In this document: positions 56,637 to 64,000 of the stretch, piece after piece | How the letters are laid out: each line of letters starts with the position of its first letter | Position numbering within the stretch: the first letter of the stretch is position 1 | DNA from: Burkholderiales bacterium | GTDB lineage: Bacteria > Pseudomonadota > Gammaproteobacteria > Burkholderiales > Burkholderiaceae_C | Direction of reading: 5' to 3' | DNA length: 64,000 bases | Assembly (NCBI GenBank): GCA_016223165.1 | Contig: JACRPO010000009.1 | Span: 434,001 to 498,000, forward strand | The notes under the pieces: generated by a model | The model's input: the letters and a program-made list of their open reading frames with translations, nothing else | The model's database searches: none | Told to the model about the DNA's origin: nothing | Made by a program: the position numbers and the translations under genes

Positions 56637-57218
56637 ATGGATTCGACCACCGACCTGCCCGGCTCCGGCCCCGCCCCCGTCACCGCCTCGCGCCTGACGC
56701 CCGTGAGCGAGCGCTTCGTGCTGCACTGGGGCGAGATGGGCTCGCGCTGGGGCGTCAACCGCACGATGTCGCAGATCCACGCGCTGCTCTTCGTCACCGG
56801 CCGCCCGATGCACGCCGACGAGATCTGCGAGTTGCTCGGTGTCGCCCGCTCCAACGCCAGCACCTCGCTGCGCGAGCTGCAGAGCTGGGGCCTCGTGCGC
56901 ATCGTGCACCTGCTCGGCGACCGGCGCGACCACTTCGAGACCTCGGGCGACGTGTGGGAGCTGCTGCGCGTCATCGTGCGCGGCCGCAAGGCGCGCGAGT
57001 TCGAGCCCACCGTGCAGGCCTTGCGCGAGTGCCTGGCGCACCCGGAACTCGGCCGCGAGAGCGCGCTCTCGCGCCAGCGCGTCGGCGAGACGCTGGTGCT
57101 GATGGAGACCCTGTCGGCGTGGGTCGACGAGATGTTGCGCCTGCCGCCCGAGACGCTGATGAAGATCATGAAGCTCGGCGCGCGCATCCAGGGCCTGATG
57201 CGGGGCAAGGCCGACTGA
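56637..57218 (+). CDS. GbsR/MarR-type transcriptional regulator
   Basis: A 193-residue regulator whose winged helix is MSQIHALLFVTGRPMHADEI, CELLGVARSNASTSLRELQS and WGLVRIVHLLGDRRDHFETS. The C-terminal helices (FEPTVQALRECLAHPELGRE; LVLMETLSAWVDEMLRLPPE) are those of the GbsR-like family. The ATG at 56637 coincides with the predicted transcription start. It is followed by three co-directional genes for a DCC protein and membrane proteins, which it may control together with itself. Confidence 0.88.
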   Translation: MDSTTDLPGSGPAPVTASRLTPVSERFVLHWGEMGSRWGVNRTMSQIHALLFVTGRPMHADEICELLGVARSNASTSLRELQSWGLVRIVHLLGDRRDHFETSGDVWELLRVIVRGRKAREFEPTVQALRECLAHPELGRESALSRQRVGETLVLMETLSAWVDEMLRLPPETLMKIMKLGARIQGLMRGKAD

Positions 57219-57288
57219 GCCGGAGTGCGCCCCCTTTTTTGTCTCTGTGTTTCTCTCATGACCGAAACAACCGAATGAAAGGAAAGCC

Positions 57289-57795
57289 ATGACGACGCGT
57301 TCCGTTCCCCTGCTCGGCCCTCTGCCGCCCATGCTCACCGTCTACTACGACGGCGGCTGCGCGCTCTGCCGCGCCGAGATGCAGGAGATCCGCCAGATGG
57401 ATGCCCACGGCGAGGTTGCCTTCGTCGACTGCGCGGCCGCGGGCTTCGACGACGCGCCGCTGCGAGCGCAAGGTGTCTCGCGCGGCGCGATGCTGCAGGC
57501 GCTGCACGTGCGCGACGTGCTCGGTGACTGGCACCGCGGCGTCGACGCGATCGCGCTGCTCTACGCCACCGTGGGCGCGCCGTGGCTGGCGCGCGCCTGG
57601 GCGCACCCGCTGACGCGGCCGATCACGCGCCGCGTCTACCCCTGGATCGTGCGCCACCGCCACCGCCTCTCGGCCCTCGGCCTGCACCTCGTGGCGCCGC
57701 GCGCGCTGCGCCTGTTCGCGCGCCGGCATGCGCCGCACGCGGCGCCCTACTGCCCGCACGGCAGCTGCCGCGCCTCTCATCCCTCTCATCCCTGA
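57289..57795 (+). CDS. DCC-family (DUF393) thiol-disulfide-oxidoreductase-like protein
   Basis: A 168-residue protein of the DCC family, named for the Asp-Cys-Cys motif seen here as YYDGGCALCRAEMQEI near the N-terminus. The stretch HVRDVLGDWHRGVDAIALLY and the C-terminal RPITRRVYPWIVRHRH are typical. It is thought to have a thioredoxin-like fold and redox function. The ATG at 57289 has GAAAGGAAA. It lies between the GbsR regulator and two small membrane-protein genes. The last Cys pair (YCPHGSC) may also be redox active. Confidence 0.88.
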   Translation: MTTRSVPLLGPLPPMLTVYYDGGCALCRAEMQEIRQMDAHGEVAFVDCAAAGFDDAPLRAQGVSRGAMLQALHVRDVLGDWHRGVDAIALLYATVGAPWLARAWAHPLTRPITRRVYPWIVRHRHRLSALGLHLVAPRALRLFARRHAPHAAPYCPHGSCRASHPSHP

Positions 57796-57811
57796 ACGCA
57801 AGGAGAACCTC

Positions 57812-58171
57812 ATGAGCCTCGAGCTCTTCATCGCCTCTCTCGCCCTCACCCTCGCCACCGTCGGTGCGGCGCTGATGTACCTGCGCACGATCACGCGGCG
57901 CGTGCTCGTCCTGCAGTGCGGCCACGACACCGGTGCCGAGTTCTGGCTGCGCTCGGCCGACGTGCTGGCTCTCGCCGGCTCGCTGATCCTCGTGCTCGCC
58001 TTCGGCGGCGCCGCCTCCAACGCCGACTGGGTGCAGCAGATCCGCCTCGTGCTGGGCCTCGCGCTCGGCGGCATCTTCGTCACCGTGGTGCTGGTGGCGA
58101 GCAACGTGTGGCGTGCGCTGCCCGACACGGCCACGGCACCGGCCGCCGCCGCCGCGAAGGAGGCGGTGTGA
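57812..58171 (+). CDS. Small membrane protein (119 residues, about three helices)
   Basis: A hydrophobic protein: the start MSLELFIASLALTLATVGAA, then DVLALAGSLILVLAFGG and IRLVLGLALGGIFVTVVLVA. The loop VLVLQCGHDTGAEFW carries Cys-Gly-His. It overlaps the next gene (GTGA). The family is not recognised. The ATG at 57812 follows AAGGAG. It probably forms an operon with the GbsR-controlled genes. Confidence 0.8.
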   Translation: MSLELFIASLALTLATVGAALMYLRTITRRVLVLQCGHDTGAEFWLRSADVLALAGSLILVLAFGGAASNADWVQQIRLVLGLALGGIFVTVVLVASNVWRALPDTATAPAAAAAKEAV

Positions 58172-58698
58172 CGACCACACTCCTGCAGCCAAGTCTGCGC
58201 CCGCGCCTGCACCCAGGTCTGCGCCCGGCTCCGCGCCCGAGCCCGTACCCGGGCTTGCGCGCACCGGGCCTCGGCTGGCTGCCCGCCGTCTGGCGCCGCG
58301 CGGCGACCTGGAAGACCGTGCTGCGCTTCGTGCTGCTCGGCCCGCTGATCGGCGGTGCGCCGTACGTGGTCTTCCTCTTCCCGATCCCGTTCGCCTACGC
58401 GATCGGTGCCTTGCCGGCCCTGCTCGCCGGCTGGCTCTTCGCCACCTGGTACCACGGGGCCGGCCGCACGCCCGGCTGGGCATGGCGCGCGACGATGGGG
58501 GCGATGTCGGGCGCGGCCACCGCCCTGGCCTCGGCGGTGCCCTTCGTGCTGCTGGCGGCGCGGCCGCAGTGGTTCATGGTCTGGGTGGTGGCGCTGCATG
58601 GCGTGCCGGCCGCGGTGGTGCTGGCCCTGCTGCAGCGGCCGGCGCGGCCACGGATCCCTCGACCGGTGGAGACTGGCCCGTCGCAGCGGCCCGTCTGA
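58168..58698 (+). CDS. Small membrane protein (176 residues) with Pro/Arg-rich N-terminus
   Basis: A hydrophobic protein that starts at a GTG overlapping the previous stop (GTGA), behind AAGGAGG. The first 35 residues are a Pro/Gly/Leu/Arg repeat (RPRLHPGLRPAPRPSPYPGL) coded by repetitive DNA. The rest has four or so helices: LGPLIGGAPYVVFLFPIPFA, YAIGALPALLAGWLFATWY, AMSGAATALASAVPFVLLAA, VWVVALHGVPAAVVLALLQ. No named family. It is the last gene of the GbsR-controlled group. Confidence 0.78.
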   Translation: MTTTLLQPSLRPRLHPGLRPAPRPSPYPGLRAPGLGWLPAVWRRAATWKTVLRFVLLGPLIGGAPYVVFLFPIPFAYAIGALPALLAGWLFATWYHGAGRTPGWAWRATMGAMSGAATALASAVPFVLLAARPQWFMVWVVALHGVPAAVVLALLQRPARPRIPRPVETGPSQRPV

Positions 58699-58815
58699 TC
58701 CCTAGTAGCCATTCACGACGCCGGCATGGGTCTCTAGCCTTGCGGCTTTCGCGGTCGATGCGGGCATGCCCACGCATCAACACCGCATCGGCACCACAAC
58801 AGGAGAGACGAACCC

Positions 58816-61662
<2,847 letters not shown>

Positions 61663-61719
61663 ACGGGCTCGCGGCGAGCCGGTTCGGGCCGGCCGCCCCG
61701 CCCGTTCGGTGTGGTCGCG

Positions 61720-62970
61720 TCAGAAGAACGGAAACGACACCACGAACACGGCCCAGATCCCGATCAGCAGGTGCGAGAACACCACGCCCACCAGCGTCGG
61801 GTGGCGCGAATACAGCCAGCCCCAGAACAGGCCCATCGGGAAGACCAGCACCGCGAACTCCAAGCTCGTGTGCAGGTGCGTCGAGCTGAACAGCAGCGTC
61901 GACATGAAAATCGACATCGGCACGCGGTGGCGCGGGCGCAGGAACATCATCAGCGAGCTCTGGATGCCGCTGCGCGCCACCATCTCCTGGATCGGCACGA
62001 AGAGCGCATAGGCCAGCACCACCGCCAGCGTGCCCAGCGTACCGAGGCCGGCCTGGCGATAGAAGTCGAACAGGCTGCGCCCGGCGAAGGCCGGCGAGCT
62101 CTGCAGCAGTGCCCACTTCAATGCGACGATCAACACGAGGAAGGGGGCGCTGAACAGCGCCGCCTCGCGCAGGGCCGGCCGCCAGTGGGCAAGCGTGAAG
62201 CCGTAGGCGCTCGCCGGGAACATGCTCGTGCGGATGTTCAGGTACAGGCCGAACGCGAAGCCGAGCAGGATGATCACGCTGAACGCGGTGGAGTCGGGCA
62301 CCAGCGCTTTCAGCGGCTGCATCAGCACGAGCGCGAACATGTACAGGCAGGTGCCGATGAGCACCCGGCTCATGAAGCGGCCCATCTCGACGCGCTTGCG
62401 TTCCTCGTGCAGCGCCTCCTCCAGGTGCCGCACGGCGCCCGAGGTGCTGACGCGGATCTTCTGCGCCAGCTCGCGCCCGAGGTTGAGCTGCATCTGCACG
62501 GCCGGGTGCGGCGCCCGCTCGGCCGCCTGCTCGAGGTCGCGCACGCGCAGCATCAGCGCCACCGATTCCTCGACAGCGCGCACGGTGGCCGAGCGCGTGC
62601 CGCGATCGAGCAGCGCGACCTCGCCGACCACGGCGCCGGGCAGCGCCTGGCCGATGCGGTGGCCGCCGTCGTCCGCTGCCGCGCTGTCTCGCTCGCTGCG
62701 CTTGCGCACCTCGAAGCGGCCGCTCTCGATGAAGTAGATCGCGTCGGCAGCGTCGCCTTCGGTGATCAGGTCCGCGCCCGCCGGCAGGCGAAGGCGGTGG
62801 CCGACCTCGCGCAGCAGCGCGGCCAGCGCGTGCCGCTCGATGCCGTGAAAGAGGCTCGACTCGGCGAGCAGCCGGTCGATGAGCGGGGCCAGGGCCTCCT
62901 CGGTGAGTGCCTCTTCGACAGGCGCCCGTTCGGCGGGCGCCAGTTCGGTGAGTGCCTGTTCTGTGGGCAT
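61720..62970 (-). CDS. Cyclic-nucleotide-binding domain fused to CPBP-type membrane protease
   Basis: A 416-residue fusion. The N-terminal cNMP domain (about 30-160) has AGADLITEGDAADAIYFIES, VVGEVALLDRGTRSATVRA and the phosphate-binding GEVALLDRGTRSAT loop. The C-terminal half has about eight helices and the CPBP/abortive-infection (Abi) motifs: QEMVARSG (a QExxxR version of EExxxR), LLFSSTHLHTSLEFAVL and VVFSHLLIGIWAVF. It may be an intramembrane protease, or a scaffold gated by cAMP or cGMP. The first Glu of EExxxR is a Gln, so catalysis is uncertain. The ATG at 62970 lies 51 bp from the divergent acyltransferase. Confidence 0.8.
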   Translation of the reverse strand: MPTEQALTELAPAERAPVEEALTEEALAPLIDRLLAESSLFHGIERHALAALLREVGHRLRLPAGADLITEGDAADAIYFIESGRFEVRKRSERDSAAADDGGHRIGQALPGAVVGEVALLDRGTRSATVRAVEESVALMLRVRDLEQAAERAPHPAVQMQLNLGRELAQKIRVSTSGAVRHLEEALHEERKRVEMGRFMSRVLIGTCLYMFALVLMQPLKALVPDSTAFSVIILLGFAFGLYLNIRTSMFPASAYGFTLAHWRPALREAALFSAPFLVLIVALKWALLQSSPAFAGRSLFDFYRQAGLGTLGTLAVVLAYALFVPIQEMVARSGIQSSLMMFLRPRHRVPMSIFMSTLLFSSTHLHTSLEFAVLVFPMGLFWGWLYSRHPTLVGVVFSHLLIGIWAVFVVSFPFF

Positions 62971-63021
62971 CGGCGGTGTCCGGGGTCTGGAGTCTCTCGA
63001 GGCGTGTGGCAGAGTCCGAGG

Positions 63022-63597
63022 GTGATCAAGAAGAGCATAGGACGCGCGATCCTGCACCTCGGCGGCTGGGCGTTCGAGGGGCCGGTGCCGGCCATCCACC
63101 GCTACGTGCTGATCGCAGCGCCGCACACGTCCAACTGGGACTTCGTCTACATGATGGCGATGGCATGGGCACTCGGGATCCGGCTCACCTGGATGGGCAA
63201 GGCCTCGCTCTTCGTCTTCCCGCACGGCGCACTGTTCAGGGCGTTGGGCGGCGTGCCCATCCGCCGCGCCCTGCGCGCCAACCTCGTCGAGCAGAGCGTC
63301 GCCCGCTTCGCCGGAGGGCAGGACCTCGTGCTGGCCGTGCCCGCCGAAGGCACGCGAACCCGCGGCACCACCTGGCGCTCCGGCTTCTATCACATCGCCC
63401 GCCTCGCCGACGTGCCGGTGGTCCTCGGCTACCTCGACTACGCGCGCAAGCGCGGCGGCCTCGGGCCGGCGCTGCGCCCGAGCGGCAACGTGCGCGCCGA
63501 CATGGACATCGTGCGCGCCTTCTACGCCGACAAGGTGGGTCGCCGTCCTGCGCAGTTCACCGCGCCGCGCCTGGCCGAGGAGTCGGACGAGCACTGA
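63022..63597 (+). CDS. PlsC-like 1-acyl-sn-glycerol-3-phosphate acyltransferase family protein
   Basis: A 191-residue acyltransferase with the HX4D motif in APHTSNWDFVYMM, a membrane-proximal LGGVPIRRALRANLVEQSV, and the EGTR motif in PAEGTRTRGTTWRSGFYHIA. It transfers acyl groups in lipid synthesis or remodelling. It is shorter than PlsC, as in the group linked to lipid modification. A GTG start at 63022 is chosen because homology begins there; the frame is open much farther upstream. It diverges from the cNMP/CPBP gene. Confidence 0.88.
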   Translation: MIKKSIGRAILHLGGWAFEGPVPAIHRYVLIAAPHTSNWDFVYMMAMAWALGIRLTWMGKASLFVFPHGALFRALGGVPIRRALRANLVEQSVARFAGGQDLVLAVPAEGTRTRGTTWRSGFYHIARLADVPVVLGYLDYARKRGGLGPALRPSGNVRADMDIVRAFYADKVGRRPAQFTAPRLAEESDEH

Positions 63598-63633
63598 CCT
63601 CGCGACCTGACCGGGCCCGCGCGGCAGCGCCGT

Positions 63634-64000
63634 TCAGTGCTGCGCGCGCACCTCGATCGGGGTCGAGCCCGCCTGCCCGCGCCGCGCGCGGCGCTCGGCG
63701 AGTTCGAAGAGGCCTTGCACGAGCAAGGCGAGCACCGCCGCGGGCAGGGCGCCGGCGAGCATCGCCGAGGTGTCGTTGACGGCGAGCCCGGCGACGATGC
63801 GCTCGCCGAACCCGCCGGCGCCGACGAAGGCGGCCACCGTGGCCGTGCCGACGTTGATGACGGCGGCAGTCTTCACGCCGGCCAGCAGGGTCGGCATGGC
63901 CAGCGGCAACTCGACCAACCGCAGGCTCTGCGCCGGCGTGAGCCCCAGCGCGCGCGCGGCCAGCGACAGCTCCGCCGGCACGCTGCGCAGCCCGGCAAGC
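63634..64000 (-). CDS. Osmoprotectant/glycine-betaine ABC permease, 3' part (cut at window edge)
   Basis: The C-terminal ~122 residues of an inner-membrane permease whose 5' end lies beyond the window. The EAA-like loop AARALGLTPAQSLRLVELPL with LAMPTLLAGVKTA, and the following VINVGTATVAAFVGAGGFGE and LAVNDTSAMLAGALPAAVLA, match the OpuBB/YehW type of osmoprotectant importers. The C-terminus RRARRGQAGSTPIEVRAQH is charged. It converges on the acyltransferase gene. Confidence 0.85.
   Translation of the reverse strand, partial: LAGLRSVPAELSLAARALGLTPAQSLRLVELPLAMPTLLAGVKTAAVINVGTATVAAFVGAGGFGERIVAGLAVNDTSAMLAGALPAAVLALLVQGLFELAERRARRGQAGSTPIEVRAQH

Noticed and set aside
52127..57259. A 1710-codon open frame on the - strand
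   Set aside because: It runs antisense to the Bug receptor and asparaginase genes and through the OmpA-like and DUF429 region in another frame. Its composition is Arg/Ala/Gly-rich with no motifs outside the thermonuclease at its end. It is open because high GC removes stop codons.

Overview
This window comes from a high-GC (about 70%) Gram-negative chromosome. The most likely host is a betaproteobacterium of the order Burkholderiales (Rubrivivax/Leptothrix/Comamonadaceae-like). The evidence is the two TctC/Bug-type periplasmic receptors, a LivFGHM-type ABC importer, class III CoA-transferase and intradiol dioxygenase genes, the lipoproteins and OmpA-like outer-membrane proteins, and the lack of AT-rich codon use. 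No rRNA, tRNA, CRISPR array or intact insertion sequence was seen.

Layout. (1) 35-7419: leftward genes for a Fur-family regulator, a glutathione S-transferase, a P-type cation ATPase, an FMN reductase, a beta-hydroxyacid dehydrogenase and an amidohydrolase. A 480-bp spacer with a foldback repeat follows. (2) 7900-21329: a leftward catabolic and uptake cluster. It encodes a second beta-hydroxyacid dehydrogenase, a class III CoA-transferase, a citrate-synthase-like lyase, an intradiol ring-cleavage dioxygenase, a Tat-exported amidohydrolase, two small Dabb/YciI proteins, a Liv-type ABC importer whose LivM and LivG are fused, its binding protein, a Bug receptor, an NTF2-like protein and a stand-alone dioxygenase N-terminal domain. 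A divergent LysR gene (21546-22460) is the likely regulator. Many start/stop overlaps suggest one transcript that imports an aromatic or amide-bearing compound, cleaves it and moves the products through CoA thioesters.

(3) 22562-34737: a rightward defence island. It has an SNF2-type helicase, a DUF4391-like protein, a type III Mod methyltransferase, an AlbA_2/GHKL-ATPase protein, a possible 45-residue ORF and a type III Res nuclease, then a TumE/TumA-like toxin-antitoxin pair and a decayed vapC. The specificity part of mod has visibly lower GC than its flanks.

(4) 35029-48292: cell-envelope, signalling and secreted-protease genes. These are two lipoproteins, a truncated serine hydrolase, a PEBP protein, dodecin, a multi-PAS diguanylate cyclase, a subtilase with a downstream small lipoprotein, a MarR regulator, a ClC transporter, an OmpA-like lipoprotein and an outer-membrane protein. 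(5) 48484-64000: a peptide-type binding protein, an outer-membrane protein, an exported caspase-like protein, a thermonuclease, a Bug receptor, a DUF429 protein, an L-asparaginase, an OmpA-like protein, a GbsR/MarR-regulated membrane-protein operon, a second lipoprotein subtilase, a cyclic-nucleotide-binding/CPBP membrane protein, an acyltransferase, and the 3' part of an osmoprotectant-type ABC permease cut by the window edge.

All functions are inferred from sequence motifs and remembered family features; no database search was run.
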